The notes below the pieces were generated by a model. It was given only the letters and a program-made list of their open reading frames with translations. It ran no database searches and was not told where the DNA came from. The position numbers and the translations under genes were made by a program. Below are positions 42,901 through 59,700 of a stretch of 64,000 nt of DNA, piece after piece (the stretch's first letter is position 1; every line of letters begins with the position of its first letter). Source of the stretch: Anniella stebbinsi (Eukaryota > Chordata > Lepidosauria > Squamata > Anniellidae); NCBI GenBank assembly GCA_029215795.1, contig JARDYH010000007.1, positions 93,573,263-93,637,262 on the forward strand, given 5' to 3'.

Positions 42901-43619
42901 TACCAATTTATACTGACCACCCTGGTAAGGAAGACAATTTCAACATGCACCTTGGCTTTCCTTTTATAATGGTATAAATATATCTTTATATTTTATTTCG
43001 GACATTTGTACCCTTCCTTGCTTTGCAGCCTCAAAATTGGCTCTCAGTTAAACTTACAGAAAAAAGTCAATTAAAATAAAAAAAACTAAAACAATTGAAG
43101 ATAGCAAGCCCAATCCTCATTAGGTATCCAATGGAGTATTTTTGCTATGTCAGTTTAATTATTAGCTTTCTTAAAAATGGGATCTTCATGGCCAATAGCC
43201 ATGCTGGCTGGGAACCTGCCACAAATATAGGGCAGCAGTTGGGGAAGGCTGCAATGTCAGCCAGTTCTGCAAAGGCTGCTAAAACCATACATGCAAAGTC
43301 CTCAAGCTGGATTTTGCTCCATCACAAGCTGAGTCTGCAGAATGGAACCCGAGTCTTCCACAATGAACACTGTTCTTGGTTGCCGTTTCAAAAGCACACC
43401 TGCAACAGGCAAGTCTTTACAACAGGCAAAACTTCAGTCTTCACTGTTGTTTTCACAAGCCTCAAAGCTGAGCTTAGTCAGGATCCATGCAGAGTGGCTA
43501 ACTCGAAGGAACAAGTCCTTGCCTGCAGCCCAAGACTTTCTTTCTACCACTGGCTGGCAAGAACGTGCGCTTCCACTTTTGTGTACGCAAGCCCATAGTC
43601 CGAATCCCCAGACTGGCAG

Positions 43620-46600
43620 TCACTCTGAGCTCCCCAACCTCTGTTTCAGGACCAAGTACTACAAGGTAGGAAGGGAAGAAGAGGGGAGAAAAACAGGGAA
43701 ATCAGATACGGATGGAATCTGGTCAATAATTCCATTATTATTATTATTAATCTCTTTCTCGCTCGTGGCAGTTTTTCTAGATGGACATGACGGACTTTGC
43801 CAAGTCATGCTGTCTTTTATTGATTCAGGAATTTCCTGATGATTGAGCACGTTTTAATTATGACTGCTTTCTGGATGTTGGTGTGGATATATACTGGTAG
43901 GCCCAGTTTCTGGAGGTTTTCTGTATAGCCTTTTGATGTGAGGCTGGTGACTGATGTGACTAATGGAATAATTGTGATCTTTTCCTGTTGCCATAGTTCT
44001 TTGACTTCCATGGCTAGTGGTGCATATTTTTCTCTCTTTTCTTCCTTTTCAACATTTTTGTCATTCGGTATTGCTATGTCAATGAGGTATGTGTGTTTTT
44101 CTTTTTTGCCTATGACCGTTATGTCTGGTCGATTGCAAGCTATTGTCTTGTCCTATTATTATAATTATTATTATTTTGCAGCACCTAATGCACTGTGGTT
44201 CCAAAATAAATATTAAAATCACAATAAGCAATAGCATACCATTTAATCCCCTAGATTCCAATGGAAACAAGCACTCCCTGCGTTAGTAGTTTTAAGAATT
44301 TGTCCAATGTAACAGCTAGTGACTGAACACAAAACACATTTTAAGAGACAGAAGCAGAGGGATTATCTCAAACCCACTGGCTCTTTGTGCTCAGAGGTAG
44401 AAGGATGCTGAAATATGCCTCTTGCACAAGAGTAAATGTCACTTTACAAAAGGAACAAACAAATGCAGAGGTTGCAGTAGGAGCTTTGGATAATTATGGG
44501 TTGTGAACCACCTAGAGAACTTCAGCTATTGGGCAGTATAGAAATGTAATTAATCCCCCCCCCCATGAACCTACACCATACAGATGTCATCAAATGGCTC
44601 CTAGGGGAAACTCTTACATTCTTACGGCTGACAATAGCTTGTTGCAGCCACAGCAGCTCCATGGCCAGGTGCTTTCGGTAGTGCTGGAGATCAGGAACAG
44701 TCTGGGGCATTTCTTGTACTTTTCGGAAAAGAAGCTCTGTACAAAAAGAGATCAACGAAGTCTAGAAGTCATCCCTTGTCAGCCTTGCTTCTCTCTTTCC
44801 TTTCTATTTCCTCCCCCACACCAAATTTAGATTGTAAAGTTCTTGGGGTAGATGCTTCGCTTATGCTACGTCCATAAAGAACTGCATATATTTCTAAGCA
44901 TCCTCAGAAAAATAGTAAGTGCACACCAAACAAAAGGTACACTGTCCATAATGGAAGGGGGTTTGGAATCCCATCCACATGGCTCACCCTGGCTCAGCCT
45001 AGGAGACTCCATGTCCAGGATTGTGCTGCTCCACTCAGAGGATACATTGTTGGGATCCACCCTCTGTCCTGGCAGGCTGCAGGGGTTCCCAGAGAGATGG
45101 CCCATGAGATGCTCTAGGTTCTGCCCCGTGTCACCAGCTTCACTTTCTGCCACCAGCTCAGCTGGAAGCCGGCTTGGAAGCTGCATTTCACGACATTCTC
45201 CTTCAGAGAGTAATTCTTCCTTTTCCTGTGTTGTGGTCTTGTTGGAGTCTGCCTTTTGGTCCTTTAATTCCTTAAATTTTAATGGTTTTTGGACAGACTA
45301 TAAGATATACAAAGAGAGGAGCATTATGGGCAGCAAGGGACGAACAGTACTATGCACCGGTGCAAGATCCTTTCTGTCCAGAAGGTGCAACATTGCATTA
45401 GGTAGTACAGCAAAAAGTCTTGTGGCACCTTAAAGAAAACTAAATGTATTGTGCCATAAGCTTTCATGGGCACAAGCCCTTCAGCACTGCATCCAACAAT
45501 GCTCATGAAGGCCTATGCCACCATATAATTGTCTGTCGTGCTTTGTTTTATTGTACGTTTAACCAACCCAATAATCCAAGTTCTCTAAGCAGTGTAGAAT
45601 ATATTAAAAATATAAAATGCAAACAATAACATAATGAATTAAAATAGAAATAATAAAATCAAGGTAAAAATAGCAGCAAAGAATAAAAATACCACAGTGC
45701 ATAAAACCAACATAGAACAAGCACAAATAAAAGAGTGCTAAGTTCTAAGAGCAGTTCTAAAGATGCCTGGGAGAATAAAAAGGCCTTCACCTAGCACCAA
45801 AAAGACCATAATGTAGGCACCAGGCGAGTCTCTCTGGGGAGGGCATTTCACAGACAGGGTGTCACCACTGAAAAGGCCCTTTCTCTTGTAGCCACTTGCT
45901 TTGATGCACTTGGCAGGGATCCTGGAGGAGGGCCTGGAATGATGATCTTAGGATCCAGGTAAGCTTCTGGCATAAATGTGTATGGCACCAAATTCTGTTG
46001 TTTTTGCTACAACGGGTACCCTAAATTCAACTCCAAGTAGAGGAAACATGACAAATTATTGAACCAGAGCAAAGATTCCAGCCTGTTTCTGAACAGAATA
46101 AAATGTTTTTCCTCCATGCACCGACAGGAAGAGAGTGATTGTTCCCCACCTCTCTATGCATGAAAGAAATGCTTTTCTAGTGAAAAGCTAATTCATTTAG
46201 CCAGTTCTACCCAGCTGAGCCCCAAGATCATTGTATGCCTTTACATTCTTATGGTTAGTAAAAAAGCAGGCAATAGTACAGCTCTGTAAATGAGCCAACA
46301 AAAAATCCTGGACTGCTAAGAGGCTAGTAACCTGGGTTTCCATGCTTCCATTTCTCCATAGCCAGCATGGAAATGCAGGTAACTAGCCTCTTAGCAACAA
46401 AGATTTTTTTAAGGCCTTCTACCAAGCGAACTGGCAAAGAAGGGAGGGAGGGAGCAATTCAAATCCATCCTGATCATTGTGTTGTTGTGCTGGTCACCAA
46501 GGAGGGGACTTTCCTTCCTCTGCTTCTAGAATGAAAAAATGGAGGCTGTTGGGAGAAGGGGCTATTTATTCCATCCATCTCTCCTCCACCAACTTGCTAC

Positions 46601-47836
46601 ATTTCTGTACTGGCCATGTGTAGGAAGCAAGTGAAGGAACAATCCGCCCCTCTTCCACCAATGTGCATAGAATACCTTGTCATCTACACTACCAGACCAT
46701 TACAAGGCCACAACAGTAGTGTCATTCCCTTTATTGAAGACAGTTCTTTTCCTTTCCAGTGCAATTCAAAGCCCAAGAACATATAAGCACTGCAGGTTTT
46801 CACCAAGAGTAGTATGAATCATCATACCTTTGGGACAAAAACAGGTCTTGGTAGATAACATTGGTTCCACTGCAGACAATCCACATTCCCTTCAATCTCC
46901 TTTACCATGCTTTCATACACCCCTTTTAAGCTTTGAAAACTCTTCCTGATGAGATAACCCCTGACAGATGCCTAGAAAGAAAATGATTGATAAAAATAAC
47001 AACAACAAATTAGAAAGGAATACAAGGGCCAGTAGTTCACTCTGGGGTTGATGCTTTCTTCCTCAGAGACTGTTATTGGGCCTTTAACAGCAGGCTAATA
47101 CTCTTTCCATATCTAAAGTCTTTTTTTTTCTTTTCTTTTTTTGCTTTAGGACAGTATTCCCCATTCCTAGCTAAGATTGCCTGGTCTCTTCAGATACAGA
47201 CCCTGAGCCAGAGAGGCAAACCCTGAAGTGTCAGGACAGAGCATATTCCCAAACTGAGTTTGGCCCCTGTGGATTAGAGCCTAATGGTCAAGAAAGCCGT
47301 GGCCATTCATCCACATCAAAGCAAGCAGAAAATACTCTGGCCCATTTTGATTCTGGCCCAATTCATTGACTGAGTTCGGACGACACTTTAGATAATGGAG
47401 GGAGAAAAAGGCAACCGTCTGCTGTGTTGATTATTGTGTTGGGGGGGACACACAATATGGACAGTATATTATCTAAAACCGGGGAAAAACAACGGGCTAC
47501 TCCGTTGCTTCTCATGAGGCCGGGACTTTCAGCCGCGCAACGGGGGGAGGGGCAACGTGTCGTGCGTCGGGCACCGCAAACATAACGAACCGTCAGTTGC
47601 CTCTTCCCCCCTCCATTGCCTAAAGTGTCGTCCGAACTCAGCCTTTTCAGAGTCTCCAGGGGGATGTATATACCATGAGGACTAGTAACCTTACTTCTAC
47701 ACACACACTCTTAACTTGATTAGCAAGCCTTCCCAGCCCCGCCCACTTACGCCACCCGCAATTCCCGTTCCCCCACCTGCATCACCATCACCCTCCTCAA
47801 GAGTAGCATCAGCCGCTGCTCCCTTTCCTCCTCCAT
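43620..47836 (-). CDS. IQCC: IQ motif-containing protein C, short form, five exons
   Basis: Minus-strand exons 47777-47836, 46828-46971, 44988-45297, 44618-44736 and 43620-43658 join in frame to 223 codons plus TGA. Exon 1 is MEEEREQRLMLLLRRVMVMQ. Exon 2 continues ASVRGYLIRKSFQSLKGVYE, forming one IQ motif across the junction, then VKEIEGNVDCLQWNQCYLPR. Exon 3 is poorly conserved and rich in Glu/Ser/Pro. Exon 4 holds the conserved block YRKHLAMELLWLQQAIVSRK. Exon 5 gives YLVLKQRLGSSE and a stop. IQ motifs bind calmodulin-type proteins; the protein's role is unknown. The human protein is about 466 residues, so this one lacks most of the C-terminal half unless an unseen splice extends it. Exon 3's donor was placed at 44987 (GTGAGC) because it gives the right phase; a weaker one lies further downstream. 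An R4-like LINE remnant sits in the last intron. Confidence 0.88.
43735..44160 (-). mobile_element. R4-clade-like LINE 3' end inside the last IQCC intron
   Basis: The minus strand reads IACNRPDITVIGKKEKHTYL, IDIAIPNDKNVEKEEKREKY, EVKELWQQEKITIIPLVTSV and LQKLGLPVYIHTNIQKAVI, then stop and a TTAATAATAAT tail. This resembles the C-terminal end of R4/Dong-type endonuclease LINE proteins. 5'-truncated. A second, shorter 3' end is at about 27109-27220. Confidence 0.7.
45765..45975. repeat. Degraded retroelement segment in IQCC intron 2
   Basis: AATAAAAAGGCCTTCACCTA, GGCACCAGGCGAGTCTCTCT and GGGGAGGGCATTTCACAGAC match the segment at 58240-58370 closely (AATAAAAAGGTCTTTGCCTG, TGCCAGGCGGACTTCTCTGG). 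It follows an AT-rich tail at 45590-45730. Confidence 0.5.
47370..47641. mobile_element. 272-bp MITE with 22-bp perfect terminal inverted repeats
   Basis: CTGAGTTCGGACGACACTTT at the left and AAAGTGTCGTCCGAACTCAG at the right are exact complements, extended by two further bases; ATGGAGGG / CCCTCCAT continues the stem. Only 135 bp separates it from IQCC exon 1, in the first intron. A related GGTTCGGACGACATGAC end occurs at about 49413. Confidence 0.8.
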
Positions 47837-48110
47837 CTTTCTCAACCTCCTCCGCGAGCAACAGGAGCCGCTTTTGCTGCCCAGGCAACCGCGCCTCCCG
47901 ATGACATCACCGAAGAGCGCCGCGCACATCACCCACGCGCCCGAAGTCGGCCTCTGTTTATACTTCCTGCTGCTCCCACGTGAGGGCGCCAAGTGGCGCT
48001 GCCCACCCGCTCTCTTTGATTCTCCAAGTTTGTGGAGAAGAATTCGGAGAAGAAACCGGAATTCGTGACTTGCAAAATCAGGGTTTTCCACCCCCCCCCC
48101 TTTATGGCCA
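47837..48110 (-). promoter_or_regulatory. IQCC: IQCC promoter with an RFX X-box
   Basis: A CpG-containing stretch lies just upstream of the IQCC ATG. GCTGCCCAGGCAAC at 47876-47889 has two half-sites (GCTGCC, GGCAAC) with a 2-bp spacer, fitting the RFX X-box pattern, 40-53 bp before the ATG. Also present are TGACATCA (CRE/ATF-like, 47902-47909) and CACGTG (E-box, 47977-47982). RFX sites drive ciliary genes in animals. Motifs are seen directly; their use is inferred. Confidence 0.6.
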
Positions 48111-49887
48111 GCATGGCGACCTTTGCTTTCAGTTACTTCTTCATCCGTTTAAATTTAATTATCAACAGAGTTATATTGACGACTAGCAGAAGTATAGGCA
48201 GGGATTCAAAGCAAGCGCGCCTATGGAATAGGGTTAATGACATTTTGAAGGAAGAGTCGGATTAAAACAAAAGCTCCTCCCCTCTTTTCATCTTCACAAC
48301 AGCCCTATGAGGTTGGCCTAGGGCCACCCAGGAGCTCTCTCTTGCTCTAGGCCAGAGCCCAGCACCCAGCGCCATGGACCCATCACACCGTATGCCTCTA
48401 AGGATTTTTTAAAACAAAACAGTGTACTGGTTCTTGAAGATGCCTAATATTTATATAGAAATTTTAATTTCGCACGGCTTGGCACAAGGTTCACCATTAG
48501 TAGTTTAATAAGTAAGCTAAGCAGTTGAAAATCTCACTGAGACTAGTAGTGGTTTGATAAAAACCAGCGTAGTTGTAATTCTATTCCCAAAAGCTTTCTC
48601 AACTTTTATTTGGTGGATGTCTACCCAGCTTTTCAACTGGTTGTCAAACAGTTGCAGTGGAGGCTGGTGGCTCCGACGTTAGTGGGGTGATGAATCTGCT
48701 CAGGCTTTCAGTCAGGACCAGTCAGAACTCTAAAGAAGCAATCCAAGGTGCAAAGTCACTCTAGCAGAGTCCACTTCTAATGCTCAAAGAGACTGTGCAC
48801 CTATTTCCTTCCTTAATAGGTTTGGGGTTAGTGGGAAAGAAACAAGGAGCTGCAGGAGTGAGCCAGGTGTTACAGGACCAGGATGAAATACCAGTGCAGA
48901 ATTCCCAGGTCTATGACCACTAGATCATGCTCAGGATCCTTCTGCAAGAAAACAAAAGCAAAACAGGCTCCCATTCCCCAATCCTGGAATGTAAATCAAA
49001 GTCGAGTCTGAAGCAACAAACAAGTGGAGTCATTTTATTTCAACGAAATACTAATAGTCGTCAATAAGAGCAAATTAATTCTGAAGGGCTGTTGTCTTCA
49101 ATGCGGTCAGTCAGCAAGGTTTATATTGTTAGAACAGAAGCACTTGGGGAGCGTGAGAGCCACAGCTGGTAGAGGGACACCAAGACTGGGTTCGGCGATT
49201 GAACGAGGGAAGCAACCATCGTGGCTATTTCCCCCCCCCCCCCGCCTCTAGGCACGCGATCACCATTTGCATTATTCCCTGGGCTGCAGCACAGGTTGGC
49301 AGTGATCTGAATCCAGCATGTGGCAGGGTGGGTGGGGGCTTGTACCCACCCTAAAACCTACGACTTGCAGTAGAGGTTGTAGGGTGGGTACAACCCCCTC
49401 CCCCACCACACCAGGTTCGGACGACATGACAACCTGAGGAATAATGCAAATGTCCGTTGCATGTGCAGGGGTGGGCGGCAAACAGCCATGATAATTGCTT
49501 CCCTTGCTGCAATCATCCCAACTCACCCCAACAGTTCAAATTCCATCAAGTCCACGAAGGAGCATTTTCTGATTTAACAAACATCTGCAGGCATTTTTGT
49601 TAAAATATTATATCCCAAACAAAGTTGCACAGAAGATGCAAGCTTTCCCTGCAATAACATAGCTGTAGAACTCTGAATATTGAGGGACTCGTTCGCACAG
49701 TCTTAAATAAGAAACCAAAATACCACCACATAGTGAAAGAGAACAAGGCGAGATGGAGGCAAAGCAACAGATGGTATGACAGAAGCCAGTTTGTTAATGT
49801 GTTCCATTTAAACTGGTGTCGATTCCACATAGCAGTGGCGTGTTTGTTCTCCGTGGTTATAGCTTTCGCTGCACAATGCTACAGATG

Positions 49888-49920
49888 GAGATAATCTGAG
49901 CAGTCCGCTCAGATTATCTC
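49888..49920. repeat. Perfect 13-bp stem with 7-nt loop
   Basis: GAGATAATCTGAG (49888-49900) and CTCAGATTATCTC (49908-49920) flank CAGTCCG. No T-run follows; probably the centre of an old foldback element. Confidence 0.7.
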
Positions 49921-51308
49921 TGCAAAATCCCCAACTCGCCCTTTTACAGGCAGTCAGTCTTTTCTTCAAGAACAAGCTCAGGGGAAACGGCTTCTTCCCG
50001 TTTGTGGCAGAAATGGCCAGACAGGCTGAGCTCAATAACCACACGTAAAATTTCTGTAGTGCTTTTCAAGTGTTCAAAGCACCTCAATTGCATTATCAAG
50101 CTTTAATCCATACAGCAACCCTGTAAGGTAAATCAGTATTATTGTCCCCCAAGGCTCTGAGATGCTGAGAGAGAGCAGCTTGCCTAAGGGTAAATTCATG
50201 GCTGAGGCAAGATTTGAACCGGGGGCTTCCTGATTTGTAGCTCAGTATACCAACTCTCTACACAGATGTCACAAAATCACTCCCACAACCTTCTACAATT
50301 TGGCGACCTCCAGATGCTTTGGACTACAACTACTATCATCCCCAGCCAGCAGGGACTGTTGGATGGGAATGATAGGAATCATAGTCCAACACCCCTAGAG
50401 GATGCCAGGTTGGGAAAGGCTACCCTACCCCTGCCCAGAACAGCTTTTCTACTTTTAAAATATTGGTGGCTTTTAAAAAAAAATGATATCAAGGGAATTA
50501 ACGTTCATGTTGTGTGTGAAAAATAAATGGGCAGCTCATTTGGCAGGAGAGGCAAGACGGATGACTCCATCAGCGTTGGGCGTGCTGGCCAGTGCTGTGA
50601 GGGAGGGGTGTGTGAGACTGCCACCCTGGATTCTAAGTCATGCCTGTCCTCAACCTCACTCCAGAAAGTGCATCGCCCTTAGTTGGCATGAGACGTTTCG
50701 CCACCTTGAGGCAGCATCCCGGCATCCCTCACAACTTCACACAGAACGCTGCAGCCCCCAGCTGACTGGGGGCAGGAGACCTCTCCACACACCCCAACGG
50801 CTCACGTCCACGTTGTGCTCACCGTGTTTGCCTCTTCCCAGCTAGCTCCCCAGGGGCTGGGCTCCTTTCCCACAAGTCCCCCTTCCTTGCTGATGGACTG
50901 AACCCAGGCCTTGTCCTCACACTCCTGCCTTCCTACGTTGGGTTGTTGCGCCTTAATGTTTCACAGCCCCCCTCTCCCTCCTCTACAGTTGGGAAGCTAC
51001 GTCTATACGAGGATCTTCTTTGCTCAGCCAAACAGCTCCCTCTTTCTGAGGCTTCCCAGTGAAAAAGGCCAAGAGACAAATCAGGCAGCCTCCTCTCGCT
51101 GCCTCCTCTACACCGTGGATGCGTCTTCCAAGTCAGGGTTTTCTGCCAAGTGGAGCTTTTGGCTGAGGGGAGTCATGTTAAGGGGAAACAAGTAGTTGCA
51201 GCCCCTTCTCCAGGCTGTGCCCGCCAGAAAGAGTGACTTCAGTTAGCCCAAACATCTGCAATGTTCATTCTGGTACTTCAGAAGGCAGGAGCAAGATTAG
51301 AGACCTAC

Positions 51309-51541
51309 CAGTGGAGGTTGGTGGCTCCAATGTCAGTGGGGCGGTGCATCCGCTCTGGGTTTCAGTCAGAACTCTTCAGGAGCTCTCCAAGGTGCTTCAC
51401 ACAGAGTTCACCATGATGTGGTAAATGCGTCAAACCTTGGATAGCTCCTTTAGAGTTCTGATTGGTTCTGATTGAAAACTGGAGTGGATTCACCCACCCA
51501 CCCATGATCTTGGAGCCACCAGCTTCCACTGGCACCTGCTC
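51309..51541. mobile_element. hAT-like CAGTGGAGG foldback, two-arm copy next to CCDC28B
   Basis: CAGTGGAGGTTGGTGGCTCC at the left and GGAGCCACCAGCTTCCACTG at the right; inner GTTTCAGTCAGAACTCTTCA mirrors TTTAGAGTTCTGATTGGTTC. The flanking octamers AGACCTAC and GCACCTGC share 5 of 8 bases. Confidence 0.75.
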
Positions 51542-51720
51542 CTGTCCCTGAACAGTGTATAGTAGGAACTGGTTGGGAGTTATGGGAGTTGTAATCCGAT
51601 TGCTTTCCACAGCTAGACTATGGCCCACCTCAACCTTTACCCAGGAGACAGACGCCTTCCTCTCTGGAAGAGAACCCCATCCAACGCCCCACCCTCTCCG
51701 ATGCCTTCTTACTCCCCCCA

Positions 51721-56703
<4,983 letters not shown>

Positions 56704-59700
56704 CTCTCAAGCAGGTGTCTTTCTCGACCACGACACACACCAGGAATGTCTCAGGGGCACCAAGAGCAAGAGCAAGCCTAAAGAGAGGCAATACTTATGA
56801 AGTGAGGACAAAGGTTTATCGATGGCTCGTACTTAGGTGGAACTGCCATGTTCCAAGGCAAATGTGTATTATGCTAATTGATAGGCATACATGCAAATTT
56901 AAAATTTATTACAATTTAAATAGAACTACAATCAATCGCACCCAAATGTGGACGACTGTGACCAGTGACCTTTATACCTGTCCATTCAGTCCACTGTCCA
57001 AGTGCAACTGGTGATGGCCAACCATTCTGAGGGTTCTTTATGTTTAAATGAAAATTGAACTGGTTAACCTTTCGAAAAGAGGACTCTCTTCTGTAAAAGA
57101 GAACACATGGCCACTCCAGCTGGGGGAAACATTCAAAAACAAGCAACCCCATCACCTGCAGCCTGAAAAGGGGCAATCCAGGAAAAGCTGTGCCACTTGA
57201 ATCAGCTGGAAAAAACTGGCCCACAAGTGACTTTTACAAAGGATGAATCAAAACACAGAGCTGGTAGCTCTCAGTTACAGTCGCTAAATGGAACGCCCCA
57301 CTCTAGAAGCCCTTTGCCTCCAAGTGCCACAGTTGTTACCTTTGTGCCCGGCTTGGGGGCTTCATGGAGCCCTCTGGTTGGCCACTGAGGGAAACAGGAT
57401 GTTGGACTTGATGGGCCGATACAGCATGGGTTTTAATGTTGCAAAAGATACAGAGAGCACAATACTATCATGATGATCGTAAGCTTCCAAATTCAGAGGC
57501 TTACAGTCATCCAATGCAAAGCAGGAGGAGGCGTGGAAGTGATCTTTGCCTCCCACTCTGCCCATTCTGCAGTTCTGCTAGATGGGCTTTTTGCCTGTCT
57601 ATCTGGGGCATGTCAGAGAGGGAGGGAAAGGCGCTGGAGAGGCCTCAGAATATGCCTCTGTAGTCCAGTCCCTTCCCCTCACCAACCACTAAAATGCCGC
57701 CTCTCCTCCCTCTCCCAGGTTGAGTTCTCTACTTTGGAGAGCAGCTGGCATGGTTCTTTAGATGGAGCTCCGATTCTCAGCTCCGAGGTCAGAGTGCCTA
57801 AGGTCTAAGACTCTCACATCAGGCACAGTCACCATGCATTCTTATGTGCAAAATCAATAATGGTGGCCCAGACAAGGTGTCATCAGCCACCATGAATTCA
57901 GGGCATATTATGCAGCTCAGAAGGGATGTGGGACACAGCATGTCCTAATTCACTCCTGTTTATATGAATATTCATTCATTCAATTTATGACTCACAATAT
58001 AGCTGAAGCCCTCAGGGCAACATACATAATAAAAATGAACACAATAAATCAATTGCTTAAAACAAAACAAAAAAAGAATTTTAAAGCAGCAACAACAGTG
58101 GTTTTAGAATAACTTTAAAAGAAAGGTAAATATCAAAAGAGCTAAAATATGGAAAAAGGATCATTTTAAAATGCAGCTTTGAATGTATAATTTAAAGGAA
58201 AACAAACAATAGCTAAAAATTAAAAGGACCGAGAAAATAAAAAGGTCTTTGCCTGGCACCAGAAACTCATCAAAGTAGATGCCAGGCGGACTTCTCTGGG
58301 AGGAGATTTCCACAATTTGGGGGCTACCAAAGAAAATGCCCCTTCCTGAGTAACTACCTGCCAAATCTCAGTATGCACAGGCACTTGGGACAAGGCTCAG
58401 GTGATGCTCTCAGGGCATGGGCAGGAGCATATGGGAAGAGATGGTCCTTCCCCAAACTGTGAAGTGCTTAATAGGTTAACAACAACTTGAACTGGGTCTA
58501 GAAGTGAACTAGAAGCCAGTGAAGCTGGTACAATATTGGTGTAATAAGACCATAATGCCCAGCTCCAGTCAGTATCCTAGCCACCATATTTTATACTAAC
58601 AGAAGTTTCCAGATCGTCTTCAAAGGCAGCTTTCATATAACACATTTCAGTAATCTAGCTGGGAGATTGAAGCCAGACTGCTTCTATCCAGGGAGGTCCA
58701 CAGCTCCCATACTAACCTAAAGAGCACTCTCTGCGAAGACTCTTGTGCTTCTAGTGAGAAAGATGGATCTACAAGCAGCCCCAAACTACAAACTTGATCG
58801 TTTGGGGCAGGGGATCTCTGGACTGCAGACCAGATGTTGCCCCAAGGGCTCTCCAACCAGCCTGCAAGCCTTTTTTGCTCTTATCTCCAGTCACTGTGCT
58901 GAGATAAAAGGGTATTCAAACGCAATTATCCTGTAAATATCCTTTAAAGGGTTGTTGTAAAGGTTTTGAGCAGTGCATTTTGAAGGAGGGCAACTGTTGC
59001 ACAAAACAGGTGTGCATTTGAGACCTCCTTTGAGTAGACATGTAGAAGCTTGGAGATTAGGATGCTATTTGGAAGTGTTGCCGAGTGATTCAGTCCTGCT
59101 TACTTCTGAGTAGGCTTAAAAAGTTAATAATTACAACTGGCCCTGACCAGCTAAGAAACGTGCCCCTGGGACCTTTTCCATTTTGCAATTTGATCCTCAG
59201 ACTGAAAAAGGACCCCCACCCCTGCTTTATGGGGAGTGCAACCCCTTCCAGAACAAACTGAATATCACTCGCCTAGACAAACCGCTCGCTAACAGTAGCG
59301 CGGTCTTGACTGGATTGAGCTTCAGTTCTAGCGTTAAGAAAGAGGTTCAAGGCATCTCTCTTCTTCACATTCACTCAACTCCTGGTTAACCCTCAAGAAT
59401 GGAAAGGGACCCATTTGAAGTGAGCTCAGCAACTGTGTTAACCCAAGTAGCACGCTCCTGATGTTTTTTTGTGTGTATTCAGTTTATTCCCATAAGAAAT
59501 AACGTTGCATGGCTTTTATGCACGTGTTCAGTTAAAGAACGGAGAATAAAAGTGAAGGAACGAACGCAGCTGACGAAGCATTGCTGGGAAGGCCCTGATG
59601 TGGAGTCACCTAGTTCTTTCTTTCTCTCTATAATATCTTTCCAGCTACATACAAAATGTTCCTTGCTAGCCAGCTAAATATTTCTCTATCCAACAACATT

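Larger units (their letters stand above)
37070..43619. other. Spacer between DCDC2B start and IQCC stop
   Basis: No gene exon was recognised. The first 250 bp are moderately GC-rich and should contain the DCDC2B promoter and 5' UTR. The rest holds the 37505-37622 foldback, the paired elements at 39-40.4 kb, a CR1-like reverse-transcriptase remnant at 41.5-42.9 kb, and IQCC 3' UTR sequence near 42.9-43.6 kb. Confidence 0.55.
48111..51720. other. Spacer between IQCC promoter and CCDC28B last exon
   Basis: No exon was recognised, though the CCDC28B 3' UTR and perhaps its last small exon should be here. Contents: a core-SINE-like piece (48285-48360), a CAGTGGAGG half element (48655-about 48775), a run of C at about 49230-49242, a 13-bp stem/7-nt loop (49888-49920), foldbacks and simple tracts. 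TTTATT at 48605 and 49034 could be minus-strand poly(A) signals. Confidence 0.5.

Noticed and set aside
43095..43839. Overlapping plus-strand open frames of 165-167 codons
   Set aside because: They run antisense to the IQCC terminal exon and into the R4-like LINE tail; no family resemblance.
48890..48955. Candidate CCDC28B last exon after acceptor TTTTCTTGCAG
   Set aside because: Joined in phase it gives IRILSMI then stop, not the QKLHLAE tail, and the sequence resembles a retroposon tail.
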